Assembly (NCBI RefSeq): GCF_032337115.1
Contig: NZ_JAVXZY010000007.1
Coordinates: 186,001 to 250,000 of the forward strand
Length of the DNA stretch: 64,000 nt
From: Roseateles_C aquae
GTDB lineage: Bacteria > Pseudomonadota > Gammaproteobacteria > Burkholderiales > Burkholderiaceae_C
Reading direction: 5' to 3'
The notes under the pieces were generated by a model, which worked only from the letters and a program-made list of their open reading frames with translations, was not told where the DNA came from and searched no databases. Within the stretch, counting starts at the first letter, position 1. Each line of letters starts with the position of its first letter. Shown one piece after another: positions 43,897-52,704 of this stretch. The position numbers were made by a program, and so were the translations under genes.

Positions 43897-45477
43897 TCAC
43901 CCGCTGATCTGCGTCTCGCGCATCGCCGGCGGGGCCGCCACCGGCGCACCCTCGGCGGTGAAGTCGGCCTTCTGCGCGGCCAAGGTGATCGGCCGTGCGG
44001 CGGCATCGGGTGGCGGCGGCGTTGGCGGCATCGGCGGGCCGGTCATCGCCGCCGGCTGCACCCAGGCATCAAAGTCCTCGGCCGACAGCAGGCCGCTGGC
44101 CAGCGCCGCCTCGCGCAGCGTCGTGCCCTGCGCCTGGGCGGCCTTGGCAATGGCGGCGGCGGCCTCGTAGCCCAGATGCGGCGTCAGTGCCGTCACCAGC
44201 ATCAGCGAGCGCTGCAGCAGCACGGCGATGCGCGGCCGGTCCGCCTGCAGGCCCAGCACGCAGTGGCGGCTGAAGCTGGCCATCGCATCGCCCAGCAGGG
44301 TGATGCTGTCGAGCAGGTTCAGCGCAATCAGCGGCTTGCAGACATTCAGCTGCAGCTGGCCCTGCGCGGCGGCGATACCGATGGCCACGTCGTGACCCAT
44401 CACCTGGGCGCAGACCATGGCCAGCGCCTCGACCTGGGTCGGGTTCACCTTGCCCGGCATGATGGAGCTGCCGGCCTCGTTCTGCGGCAGCAGCAGCTCG
44501 CCCAGTCCGGCGCGCGGGCCGCTGCCGAGCAGGCGGATGTCGTTGCCGATCTTGTTCAGGCTGATGGCCAGCTGGCGCAGCGCGGCGTGCACGGCGACCA
44601 GCGCCTCGTGCCCGGCCATCGCCGCAAACAGGTTTGGCGCCACCCGCCAGCGCACGCCGCTGCGCAGCGCCAGCCGGGCGCAGACCAGGCGGGCAAAGGC
44701 CGGATCGGTGTTCAGCCCGGTGCCCACCGCGGTGCCGCCCAGCGCCAGCCCATGCAGGCCGGCCAGGCTGCGCCGCAGCGCGCGATCCGCCAGGCCGAGT
44801 TGGGCGACAAAGGCGCTGAACTCCTGGCCCAGCGTCAGCGGCGTGGCGTCCTGCAGATGGGTGCGGCCGATCTTGACGATGCCGGCAAACTCGCGCGCCT
44901 TGCCGCGCAGCGCCAGGCGCAGCTGGGTCAGCGCGCGACGCAGCGGCCCACAGGCCTGCAGCACGGCGATGTGCATGGCGCTGGGCATTACATCGTTGGA
45001 CGACTGGCCCCGATTGACCTCATCGTTCGGATGCACGGGTGGCGCCGACTTGTCGCGCCCCGCCAGCGCCGCTGAGGCCAGCCGGGCAATGACCTCGTTG
45101 ACGTTCATATGCGACTGCGTGCCCGAGCCGGTCTGCCAGACCGAAAGCGGAAATTCGGCATCGAACTCGCCCTCTGCCACCCGGGCCGCAGCGGCCGCGA
45201 TGGCAGCGGCCCGCTCGGCTGGCAGCAGCCCCAGCGCGGCATGCACCTCAGCGGCGGCGCGCTTGATCTCGGCCATCGCATGGATCAGCGCCAGCGGCAT
45301 GCGCTGGGTGCCGATGGCGAAATGCTGCAGCGCGCGCTGCGTCTGTGCGCCCCACAGCGCCGTGGCGGGCAGCTCGATGGTGCCGAAGCCATCATGCTCG
45401 GTTCTCAGCGTCGGCTGGGCATCGGGGCCGGCCGGCAGGGGCTGGCGCGTGGCGGTTTTCGGGGTGTGGGGGCGCAT
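43897..45477 (-). CDS. fumC: Class II fumarate hydratase
   Basis: A 526-residue fumarase that interconverts fumarate and malate. Family motifs: SGTQSHMNVNEV, HPNDEVNRGQSSND, KIGRTHLQDATPLTLGQE, and the signature GSSIMPGKVNP. It is iron-independent. The usual C-terminus (VQPAAMTGP) is followed by about 45 extra residues, Pro- then Ala-rich, ending RETQISG, which is unusual. The gene is on the same strand as the degenerate ABC gene, 39 bases upstream of it. Confidence 0.94.
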   Translation of the reverse strand: MRPHTPKTATRQPLPAGPDAQPTLRTEHDGFGTIELPATALWGAQTQRALQHFAIGTQRMPLALIHAMAEIKRAAAEVHAALGLLPAERAAAIAAAAARVAEGEFDAEFPLSVWQTGSGTQSHMNVNEVIARLASAALAGRDKSAPPVHPNDEVNRGQSSNDVMPSAMHIAVLQACGPLRRALTQLRLALRGKAREFAGIVKIGRTHLQDATPLTLGQEFSAFVAQLGLADRALRRSLAGLHGLALGGTAVGTGLNTDPAFARLVCARLALRSGVRWRVAPNLFAAMAGHEALVAVHAALRQLAISLNKIGNDIRLLGSGPRAGLGELLLPQNEAGSSIMPGKVNPTQVEALAMVCAQVMGHDVAIGIAAAQGQLQLNVCKPLIALNLLDSITLLGDAMASFSRHCVLGLQADRPRIAVLLQRSLMLVTALTPHLGYEAAAAIAKAAQAQGTTLREAALASGLLSAEDFDAWVQPAAMTGPPMPPTPPPPDAAARPITLAAQKADFTAEGAPVAAPPAMRETQISG

Positions 45478-45519
45478 GGCAACTCCGCGGGCGGGGAGCC
45501 CCAGGCTGCGCCAGAAGGC

Positions 45520-46365
45520 TCAGGCCTGTCGGTGCGGCGGCGCACGCCGGTCCTGCCACCACAGCCAGGCTTCGTCAGCCAGCTGCGCCAGCTGGCCGCC
45601 GCGCCCCTGCAGCGCACGGCGCCGCCGGGCCAGCAGCGCTTGCAGGATGAAGTCGCTGCTGGCGGCCGGATCGCCACCCGCGGGCGCCAGCTGCAGTGCG
45701 CAGACCGTCAGCCCCTGCTGGCGATGCTCGCGCTGCAGGGCAATGCAGGCGCTCCCGAACGCCTGCGCCTCGGCCGGCGGCAGGGCATTGGCCAGCTGCG
45801 CCAGCACGCCGCCCGGCGCCAGGGCCGGCAGCCAGGCACGGCTCAGTGCCAGGGCGCTCGCCTGACCCTCAGGGGGCAGACCGTAGGCATTGATCAGCAT
45901 GTCCAGCTTGGCGTCGCCGGCGGCCTGTAACGCGGCAACATCCTCCGCGCTTGAAAGCCGTTGCAGCCGTGGATGCTCAGGCAGCTCGGCATCGCACTCG
46001 CCCACCAGCAGCAGCTCGGCCCCCTCGCGCAGCAAGGCCTGGCAGAGGGCCAACAGCCGGGCATCCCGCGGCACCGGCCCGGCGAGCAGCGCAACGTGTC
46101 GGCCAGCCAGGCTGCGCCCGGTGTGAACCTTGGGGCGGCGCAGCCGCGCCAGCACCGTCGGGCCGAGCAGCAGCACACCGAGCCAGAACGCGATCTCGCT
46201 GGCCACAAAGGCCGAGACCGACAGCCCCAGGCGTTGCGGCAGTTCCAGCGGCAGCGGCAACACAGGAATCACGAAGCTGGCGCCCCAAACCGGGAAGGAC
46301 AGCGCCACCAGCAGCCAGCCCAGCCGTTGCAGGCCCCGCGAGGCCGGGCGATCAGCGCGCCTCAT
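45520..46365 (-). CDS. Two-helix membrane protein with Rossmann-like C-terminal part
   Basis: A 281-residue protein. The first 80 residues hold two membrane helices (LGWLLVALSFPVWGASFVIP; ASEIAFWLGVLLLGPTVLARL) that resemble the so-called transporter-suffix domain. The rest looks like a decayed short-chain dehydrogenase fold (RHVALLAGP; LDMLINAYGLP) lacking the glycine-rich loop and Tyr-x3-Lys. The ATG MRRADRPAS lies inside the end of the DUF2834 gene (14-base overlap), so the two are coupled. No function can be given. Confidence 0.65.
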   Translation of the reverse strand: MRRADRPASRGLQRLGWLLVALSFPVWGASFVIPVLPLPLELPQRLGLSVSAFVASEIAFWLGVLLLGPTVLARLRRPKVHTGRSLAGRHVALLAGPVPRDARLLALCQALLREGAELLLVGECDAELPEHPRLQRLSSAEDVAALQAAGDAKLDMLINAYGLPPEGQASALALSRAWLPALAPGGVLAQLANALPPAEAQAFGSACIALQREHRQQGLTVCALQLAPAGGDPAASSDFILQALLARRRRALQGRGGQLAQLADEAWLWWQDRRAPPHRQA

Positions 46366-46666
46366 CACTGGCTTCCCGTAGATAGAGGTAGAGCGGCAGG
46401 GCCAGCGACACGCCAACGCCGAACAAGGCCAGCACGGGCAACCAGGGCCGGCGCAGCGGCCGGCGCCGCTGCTCATGCGCCATCATCGCCAGCAGTGCGA
46501 TGCCCGACACCAGCACATCGGCCCAGGCAAAGGCCGCCACGGGCTGCTCGGCAATTGACGCCCAGAGCAGCTGCAAGGCCAGACCATGGCTGGCCAACCA
46601 CGGCGCAAACAAGGCATAGGGCAGCACGGTGCCCGCCACGCAGAGCAGCAAATAGAGTTTTTTCAC
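46352..46666 (-). CDS. DUF2834 small membrane protein
   Basis: A 104-residue protein with three hydrophobic segments, starting KKLYLLLCVAGTVLPYALF and carrying AFAWADVLVSGIALL, which matches the DUF2834 pattern. The start is a GTG preceded by GGGAG. It is coupled to the following membrane/Rossmann-like gene, suggesting the two proteins work together in the inner membrane. Function of DUF2834 is not known to me. Confidence 0.78.
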   Translation of the reverse strand: MKKLYLLLCVAGTVLPYALFAPWLASHGLALQLLWASIAEQPVAAFAWADVLVSGIALLAMMAHEQRRRPLRRPWLPVLALFGVGVSLALPLYLYLREASDEAR

Positions 46667-46814
46667 TCCTGGTTCTCCCTCGGCTGGAATTCTGTTCCTC
46701 TGGACCCGCATCCTCGCATGAGCAGATGTCAATCCACAGCCCCTGGGTAGGCAGCCCGTGCCGCTTCGGCGACACTGCTTCGGTGGCCAGCCCGCTGGCC
46801 GCTGCGGAGCCCCG

Positions 46815-48002
46815 ATGGATGCGCCCTCCCAGACCCCCTACAGCCAGCAGCTGCGCGACGGCTTTCGCGCGCTGCGCTTTGGGCCGGCGCTGGAGGCCGA
46901 GTACCGCGCCTATTGCAGTCAGGGCCTGCTCACGCGCTTTCGCCTGACGGCCCTGCTGGCGCTGCTGGTCTGGCTGCTGTTTTGCGCCTCGGACTTTCTG
47001 CGCATCGGCTGGACGCCGGCGCCCGAGCTGCCGCAGGCCGTGCTTGAAGAGCTGCGCCTGGCCCGGCTGCTGGCCTTGGCGACCATGCTGGCCGCCACAC
47101 TGTACGTGCAGTTCAGCGGCTCGGTCGAACGTGCGCAGCTGGCCATGCTGGCGATCGGCTATGCCGTGGCCACCGGTGCGGCCTATGGCATCTACTGCTA
47201 CAAGCAGCTGCATCTTCCGCATGAAAGCAGCATGCTGGTGATCGCGATGATGGCGCTGTTCATCCCGATTGGCGCCCGCATGCGCTGGCATCTGGGCCTG
47301 GCACTGTCCTATATCGCCGCCGTGGTCTTGATGACGCTGCTGGCGCCCAACAAGGCGTTACGCATCGAAATGGCCGGCATCGTGATCGCGCTGCTGCTGG
47401 CCCTGGTGATCTGCACGCTGAGCGCCTACTGGCGCGAATACCTGCACCGCGAGCAATTCCTCTACCGCGGCGATGCCCAGTGGCTGGCGCTGCGTGACGA
47501 GATGACCGGCCTGTCCAACCGCCGCATGTTCAACCACCACCTGGACACGGTGATGCGCCAGGCCCAGCGCGAGGGGCAGCGCGTGGCCCTGCTCCTGCTG
47601 GACGTCGATCACTTCAAGCTCTACAACGACCGCTATGGCCATGCCGCCGGCGACCGCGCGCTGCAAACGGTGGCCGCGGTGCTGCAGTCCTTCGCACTGC
47701 GGCCGCTGGACCTGGCCGCCCGCCTCGGCGGCGAGGAAATGGCCCTGGTGCTGTACGACCCGCAGCCCAGCCACGCCGCCGAGGTCGCGCAGGCGCTGGT
47801 CGACGCGATTGCCGCGCGCCGGCTGCCACACGAGGCCTCGCCGGTCGCGCCGGTGCTGACGGTCAGCCTGGGCTGCGCCCTGCTGCGCAAGGACGACAAC
47901 CCCGACCGCTTCTACCGCCGTGCCGACGCCCTGCTCTACCAGGCCAAGGGCAGCGGCCGCAATCGCTGCTGCGTGGATGGGGTGTTGCGGCCGGCTGCCT
48001 GA
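46815..48002 (+). CDS. Membrane diguanylate cyclase
   Basis: A 395-residue protein with six hydrophobic helices (45-205) of no assigned sensor family, then a GGDEF domain. The active-site loop is GGEEM (305-309), a functional variant, and the metal segment LLDVDHFKLYND (261-272) is intact. The product-inhibition site RxxD is RPLD (296-299), five residues upstream as expected. It should make c-di-GMP with feedback inhibition. The ATG MDAPSQTPYS has GGAG at five bases. It contrasts with the dead GGDEF protein at about 19 kb. Confidence 0.92.
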   Translation: MDAPSQTPYSQQLRDGFRALRFGPALEAEYRAYCSQGLLTRFRLTALLALLVWLLFCASDFLRIGWTPAPELPQAVLEELRLARLLALATMLAATLYVQFSGSVERAQLAMLAIGYAVATGAAYGIYCYKQLHLPHESSMLVIAMMALFIPIGARMRWHLGLALSYIAAVVLMTLLAPNKALRIEMAGIVIALLLALVICTLSAYWREYLHREQFLYRGDAQWLALRDEMTGLSNRRMFNHHLDTVMRQAQREGQRVALLLLDVDHFKLYNDRYGHAAGDRALQTVAAVLQSFALRPLDLAARLGGEEMALVLYDPQPSHAAEVAQALVDAIAARRLPHEASPVAPVLTVSLGCALLRKDDNPDRFYRRADALLYQAKGSGRNRCCVDGVLRPAA

Positions 48003-48005
48003 GCC

Positions 48006-49259
48006 TCAGTGCTCGCCACGCTCCCAGCTGAGCGCCAGCCGCACGGCCGTGTAGCTGCTGCGCTGCCCGCCGTTGGCGTCGGCACGTTCCTGCCCGGCCT
48101 CCAGGTACAACGTGGCCTGATCGGCGCAGCGCCAGGCCAGCATCAGGCTGCTGCGCTGCAGCGGTGCATAACGATCCAGGCCCGCGTCCAGCGCGAGCAG
48201 ATTGGCACCTGGGCCGATCAGTGCCTGGCGCGCGCTGAGCCGCTCATGACGCAGCCCCGCTTCCCAGGCCGGCGCCAGCTGCCAGAGCGCCTGCAGCCAG
48301 CCGCCGCGGTTGCGCCCGCGGTAGCTGCCCTGGCCATTGCGCGATTGCAGATCGCCGCTTTCATTGCGCCACAGCAAGGCAGCGCTGACGCTGAGCGGCA
48401 GCGGCGCTGAGCGCCATTGCGCGCTCAAGCCGCGCAGCCGCGCATCACCATCAAAGCAGACCACCTGATTCAGTGCCGTATCACAGGCCGGTGCCTGATG
48501 GCTGTGCGCGCCGCTGCTGCTGATGAAGCGGCTGCCGCGGCTGCGCACCTGGATGTCGGCGGCAAAGGCGTCCAAAGCCCAGTCTCCCCAGGCGCCGTCG
48601 CCACTCAGGCCCAGATGCAGGCTGGGTGCCACCGGGCTGTCCTGGCCGGCCGGGAACATGCGGCCGGGCACGCCACGGCCCGACCACAGGCCCAGATCGG
48701 CGCGCCAGTCCAAGCCGGCCAGCGGCAGCTGCAGACTGGCCTGCAGGCCGTCGGCAATCCAGTCGCCATCGGTCTGCGCCGCCTTGGCCAGCGGCATCAG
48801 GCCGAAGCGATCCAGATGCCCGGCCGGGCCGATCACCGGCCCTTGAGCCGGCGACTGCCGGCCCAGCGCCAGCGACCAGGCCAGCGCGCCACGCTGCTGC
48901 TGCCAGCGCAGCGAGGCGGCTTCCAGATGGCTGGGGTCGCGGCCATGCGCGCCCACGGCCAGTTCGGCGCTCCAGGCCGGATTGAAGCGCCAGCCCGCCG
49001 CCAGCACGCCGTGCTCGAGCTGGCCGCCGCGCTGGTCGACGCCCGGATCGCCGCGCATCAGCAGGCCCGGCAGGCCTTGCGAGGGCAGCAGCTCGCTCGC
49101 ATTCAGCTGGGCGAGCACCACTTGCGCGCGCAGCCGGCCGCCGGCCGTGTCCGGCACCACGGCATGCTCGTCATCATGGGCTTGCGCGCCGCTGCTGAGA
49201 CTCAGCAGTGCGGCCAGCAGCAGGGAGGGGAGTCGGCTATTTCGGGAATGGATCGGCAT
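48006..49259 (-). CDS. Predicted outer-membrane beta-barrel, last gene of copper operon
   Basis: A 417-residue exported protein with a clear signal peptide (LLLAALLSLSSGAQA) directly followed by HDDEH. The rest alternates short polar/aromatic strands (LAWSLALGRQ, LAVGAHGRD, LGLSGDGAWGDW) typical of a beta-barrel. I do not recognise the family with certainty. Its start lies 23 bases inside mbnH, so it is translated from the same message as the MbnH/MbnP genes. It may be an outer-membrane channel or surface partner of that system. Confidence 0.7.
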   Translation of the reverse strand: MPIHSRNSRLPSLLLAALLSLSSGAQAHDDEHAVVPDTAGGRLRAQVVLAQLNASELLPSQGLPGLLMRGDPGVDQRGGQLEHGVLAAGWRFNPAWSAELAVGAHGRDPSHLEAASLRWQQQRGALAWSLALGRQSPAQGPVIGPAGHLDRFGLMPLAKAAQTDGDWIADGLQASLQLPLAGLDWRADLGLWSGRGVPGRMFPAGQDSPVAPSLHLGLSGDGAWGDWALDAFAADIQVRSRGSRFISSSGAHSHQAPACDTALNQVVCFDGDARLRGLSAQWRSAPLPLSVSAALLWRNESGDLQSRNGQGSYRGRNRGGWLQALWQLAPAWEAGLRHERLSARQALIGPGANLLALDAGLDRYAPLQRSSLMLAWRCADQATLYLEAGQERADANGGQRSSYTAVRLALSWERGEH

Positions 49260-50421
49260 GGCGGGGCGAGGTCAGGAATTCCTCGTCGGTCAGGGTGCGG
49301 AGGAAGGCGACGATGTCGGCCTTGTCCTGCTCGCTCAGATTGATCTGGGCGACCAGGGCGCTCTTGTTGGGGTGCTGGCGGCCATCGCCGGCATGGGGGC
49401 CGCTCACGATATTGCGGCCACCGGCGGCGTAGAAGTCCAGCACCGCCTCCAGCGAGGGGATGGAGCCATCGTGCATATAGGGTGCGGTCTTGGCCACATT
49501 GCGCAGGCTGGGCGCGCGGAAGCGGCCCATATCGCTGGCCTCGCCGCTCAGCTCGAAGAGGCCGCGGTTGGGCGCCGGGAAGGCGCCGGTGCCGCCGATG
49601 TTGTAGAGCCCGGTGTTGTGAAACGGTATCTCCAGCACCCGGGTGTTGGCGTGCACGACCTGGTCGTTGAAGTTGAAGCTGCCATGGCAATGGAAGCACT
49701 CGGCCTTCTCGCCGAAGAACAGGCGCTGGCCGCGCTGCTCCTGCTCGCTGAGCGTGGTCTTGCCCTGCAGCGCCTGGTCGTAGCGGCTGTTGGCCGAGAT
49801 CAGCGAGCGCTGGAAGCTGGCCACCGCCTTGGTGATATGGGGCCAGCTGATTGCATCGGCGTTGCCCGGAAAGGCAGCCGCAAACTTGGCCTGGTAGAGC
49901 GGCAGATCCTTGATCCGTTGCAGCACCTCCAGTTTGTTCGCATCGTTGATGCCCATCTCGACCGGATTGCTGCCGAACACCGGCACCGGGAACTGCTGCT
50001 CCAGGCTGGTGACCGACTTGTTGGCCCAGGTCAGCGTCGGGCTGTAGGCGATATTGGCCAGATGCTGGGCGCTGCGCGGGTGCATCTCACCGGTCGAGCC
50101 GATGGCTTGGGCGCGGCCGTCGGTGAAGGCCAGCGCCTGCTGGTGGCAGCTGGCACAGGCCATCGTGCCGTTGCCGGAGAGCCGCCGGTCATAGAACAGG
50201 AAGCGGCCGAGGTCGACCTTCTCGACCGACATCGGGTTGTCCTCGGGCACCTTGGGCGTCGGGAAATAGCTGGGCAGCTGCCACTGCCAGTTGCTGCCCG
50301 GTGGCGCCGGCGGTGTGGTGTCCACCACCGTGACGCCGCCGCTGCCACCGCCGCAGCCGCTCAGCAGCAGGGCGGTGGCCAAGGGCAGCCAGGCCAGCAA
50401 ATTTGCGTGCTTGGCTGACAT
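49237..50421 (-). CDS. mbnH: MbnH-family di-heme enzyme (metallo-mystery pair)
   Basis: A 394-residue lipoprotein (lipobox LLSGC, Cys23) of the MauG/cytochrome-c-peroxidase-like superfamily. Two c-type heme sites are present, CASCH (89-93) and CFHCH (242-246), with the later APYMHDGS motif near 313. In characterised pairs MbnH oxidises a Trp of MbnP to kynurenine, enabling copper binding. It starts 4 bases after the mbnP stop, and the ATG MSAKHANLLA is chosen over an upstream frame that overlaps mbnP. Confidence 0.9.
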   Translation of the reverse strand: MSAKHANLLAWLPLATALLLSGCGGGSGGVTVVDTTPPAPPGSNWQWQLPSYFPTPKVPEDNPMSVEKVDLGRFLFYDRRLSGNGTMACASCHQQALAFTDGRAQAIGSTGEMHPRSAQHLANIAYSPTLTWANKSVTSLEQQFPVPVFGSNPVEMGINDANKLEVLQRIKDLPLYQAKFAAAFPGNADAISWPHITKAVASFQRSLISANSRYDQALQGKTTLSEQEQRGQRLFFGEKAECFHCHGSFNFNDQVVHANTRVLEIPFHNTGLYNIGGTGAFPAPNRGLFELSGEASDMGRFRAPSLRNVAKTAPYMHDGSIPSLEAVLDFYAAGGRNIVSGPHAGDGRQHPNKSALVAQINLSEQDKADIVAFLRTLTDEEFLTSPRHADPFPK

Positions 50422-50425
50422 GGGC

Positions 50426-51385
50426 TTACTTCGCAATGGCGCGGAACACCGATTGCGCCGTGGCCGCCTGGCCGCCGGTGGCCAGATCGAGACCGAACTT
50501 GCCGAAGAGGGCCGGGCAGTCCAGATCCGAGGTGGCCGACATGCAGCCGACCGCGTCGTTCTGGTTCTTGCGGATGTCGGAGCCACTGAACAGGCTGCCC
50601 AGGTCGATGGCGACCTGCTGCGTGCTCAGATTGAAGGGAATGCTGAACTGCGCCAGGTTCTTCTTGGCGCAGCTGTCGGTGCCATCGCCAGGGCCGGTGC
50701 AGTTGGTCGAGGCCAGGTGCAGGAAGTAGGTTGAGACGATCGAACTGCCGCCGCCCGAGGGTGTGCTGACGCCGCCGACCGGGTTCAGCTCGATCTTGGC
50801 GAACTTGCGACCGGCCTGCCAGGACCAGCCCATCGCCATCAGATCCAGCGGTGCCTTGGCGCTCATCACATCGGAATGGCTGAGCTTCTCCGGCACGCCG
50901 ACGGTGGCCTTCAGCTGCGTGTAGGTGCCGGCCGGCACCGTGCCCTTGATGACGGCATTGGTGGCCGCCGTACCTTCGGCCGCGCAGGCGCCCTTGCCGT
51001 TTTCCAGATCGATCAGCACCACCTTGTCGTTGCCGCTGGTCAGCTGCCATTCATTGGCGGCCAGCGTCACCGGCACGGTCTCGCCCTTGTCATTGACCAG
51101 GGCGATGTCGGTCAGGTAGACGCGCAGATCGGCCAGCTGGGCATCGGTGGCCGTGCTGCCCTGGCCCTTGACGCCGGACTCGCAAGTGACCGGCGTGTTG
51201 GCATTGTTGGCGACGGCGATGAAGGGAATGCTGATGTCGATCGGCGCTGGAGCAGGGGCTGGAGCCGGGGCCGGTGCCGGGGCCGGCGCGGGCGCGGGCG
51301 CATCGCTGCCGCCGCCGCAGGCGGCCAGGGCGAGCGCCAGCGGCGCCAGCAGTTGATAGGGCTTGGGGGCTTGAATGTGGCTCAT
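50426..51385 (-). CDS. mbnP: MbnP-family copper-binding lipoprotein (metallo-mystery pair)
   Basis: A 319-residue lipoprotein (LAAC, Cys23) with an (AP)n linker (28-48) and an MbnP domain. Besides the lipid Cys there are six cysteines (68, 134, 229, 239, 281, 290), covering the family's four-Cys pattern, and a MGWSWQAGRKFAKIEL segment whose Trp (187 or 189) is a candidate for kynurenine formation; His223 (FLHLAS) is a candidate ligand. Adjacent mbnH encodes the expected di-heme partner. Acts at the outer face of a membrane or in the periplasm in copper handling. Confidence 0.9.
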   Translation of the reverse strand: MSHIQAPKPYQLLAPLALALAACGGGSDAPAPAPAPAPAPAPAPAPAPIDISIPFIAVANNANTPVTCESGVKGQGSTATDAQLADLRVYLTDIALVNDKGETVPVTLAANEWQLTSGNDKVVLIDLENGKGACAAEGTAATNAVIKGTVPAGTYTQLKATVGVPEKLSHSDVMSAKAPLDLMAMGWSWQAGRKFAKIELNPVGGVSTPSGGGSSIVSTYFLHLASTNCTGPGDGTDSCAKKNLAQFSIPFNLSTQQVAIDLGSLFSGSDIRKNQNDAVGCMSATSDLDCPALFGKFGLDLATGGQAATAQSVFRAIAK

Positions 51386-51444
51386 GTCAGTGTTCTCAAA
51401 AACGTGGGTGATGGGGCCGCCTGCAGTGGCGACCCCGTGAGGGT

Positions 51445-51744
51445 TTAGCCGGCCGGTGGAAGTTCGCCCGTGCCAAGTGCCGCCGCGCTGTCGGGCGGCA
51501 AGTCATCGGCCAGGCCGGCGGCGACGGCGATGGCGTCATCGGGCGGCAGCAGCGCGGCGCCGAGCAGGGTTTCGGCCGGTGCGGGCGCAGGCGTCGGTGC
51601 CGGCGTGGGGGCAGGCGTGGGCGCGGGCGTCACGACATCGTCGGAGCCGCCGCAGCCGCTCAAGACGCCGGCGCAGGCCAGCAACAGTGCGCCCATCGGC
51701 GCCCGTGGGGGCAGCGTCGGCCGTGGGGTGAGGCGCGCGGCCAT
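51445..51744 (-). CDS. Small Pro/Ala-rich lipoprotein
   Basis: A 99-residue protein with a lipoprotein signal (ACAGVLSGC, Cys about 31), four TPAP repeats and an acidic Ala/Asp/Pro tail (DDAIAVAAGLADDLPPDS). It has no recognised domain. Its ATG shares a base with the stop of the DUF1775 gene, so it is coupled to that gene within the copper operon. The long linker resembles that of MbnP two positions away. Confidence 0.7.
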   Translation of the reverse strand: MAARLTPRPTLPPRAPMGALLLACAGVLSGCGGSDDVVTPAPTPAPTPAPTPAPAPAETLLGAALLPPDDAIAVAAGLADDLPPDSAAALGTGELPPAG

Positions 51745-52598
51745 CAGTACTTCACCCAGATGGTGTCGGTCGCGGTGATCACGCCGCCGGCCTTGCTGCC
51801 GAGATCGCTATAGGCCGTGTCCTTGGCGGCCAGGGCGCTGATCTTGGCCGCCGTGTTCGGGTTGGCGCTGTAGCCCGACTTGCCGACCCAGACAATGGCC
51901 GCGTCACCAAAATAACTCTTCAGCTTGCCAGCCAGCGTGTTGCTGCCGGTGGTGGTGAAGTCGGCCACCGTCGAAGCATCGACGCTGAACTTGTTGAAGC
52001 CCTTGCGCTTGTCCGGGAAGACGATGATGGTCGGCGAATTGGCGCTGCCCCAGTCCATCACATAGTCGACGCCATTGCTCTTGCAGGTCTGCACGGTGCG
52101 GAACTGGTACTTCTTGATCGCCACATCGGCGGCCGAGGCGGCGGCCGGGAACTTCAGGCGCACGCTGATCTTGTAGAGCTGGTTGTCAGCCGTGGCGGCG
52201 TTCTGCTCGCCCGCGCCGCTGGACTTGCGCACCCAGCTCAGCTTGACGTTGCCATCAGCATCGGCGGCACTGATGCTGACGGTGCCGAACAGCCCATCCA
52301 TCGCTGGGCGCAGCGAGGCCACGGTGGTGGCCGAGACGATGGCTGCGGGAATCGTCACCTCGATCTTGCTGGTGTCCAGATTGGCGCCGCTGAAGCTTGG
52401 CACGCTCTCGGCCGCGGTGCAGCCATGCGGAATGTTGAAGAGGATTTCGCTGGTGGTGTTGGCAATGCCAAAGGTGGCCTGGCCACCGACGCTGATGGGC
52501 GTGGTGACATTGCTGATGCCGACATGGGCGCCGGCTTGGGCGGCAGCGAGGCAGGCGGCGAGTGCCAGGGCGCTGCGGAAGGGCGTGAGCTTGTTCAT
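51744..52598 (-). CDS. YcnI-like DUF1775 copper-binding protein
   Basis: A 284-residue exported protein. Signal peptide cleavage after AGA would leave His25 as the mature N-terminus (HVGISNVTTPISVGGQATF), the hallmark of the copper brace of YcnI-type DUF1775 domains; a Trp partner is present (YVMDWGSAN). The C-terminal part (from about 190) is a less familiar domain ending DTIWVKY. A long open frame upstream of the chosen ATG is low-complexity and rejected. It lies between PCu(A)C/DUF2946 genes and mbnP. Confidence 0.85.
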   Translation of the reverse strand: MNKLTPFRSALALAACLAAAQAGAHVGISNVTTPISVGGQATFGIANTTSEILFNIPHGCTAAESVPSFSGANLDTSKIEVTIPAAIVSATTVASLRPAMDGLFGTVSISAADADGNVKLSWVRKSSGAGEQNAATADNQLYKISVRLKFPAAASAADVAIKKYQFRTVQTCKSNGVDYVMDWGSANSPTIIVFPDKRKGFNKFSVDASTVADFTTTGSNTLAGKLKSYFGDAAIVWVGKSGYSANPNTAAKISALAAKDTAYSDLGSKAGGVITATDTIWVKY

Positions 52599-52704
52599 CG
52601 TGTTGAAAATCTGAAATGCGTGAAAAAAAGGAATGCGCGCAGGCGCAAGCCGCCGGGCCGATCTGCCGGCGAGCACGGTGCAGCTGCTTGTGGGGAAGAG
52701 GCCC

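Noticed and set aside
51237..51299. Possible minisatellite or CRISPR-like repeat
   Set aside because: It is the short-period coding sequence of the Ala-Pro linker in MbnP; no spacers.
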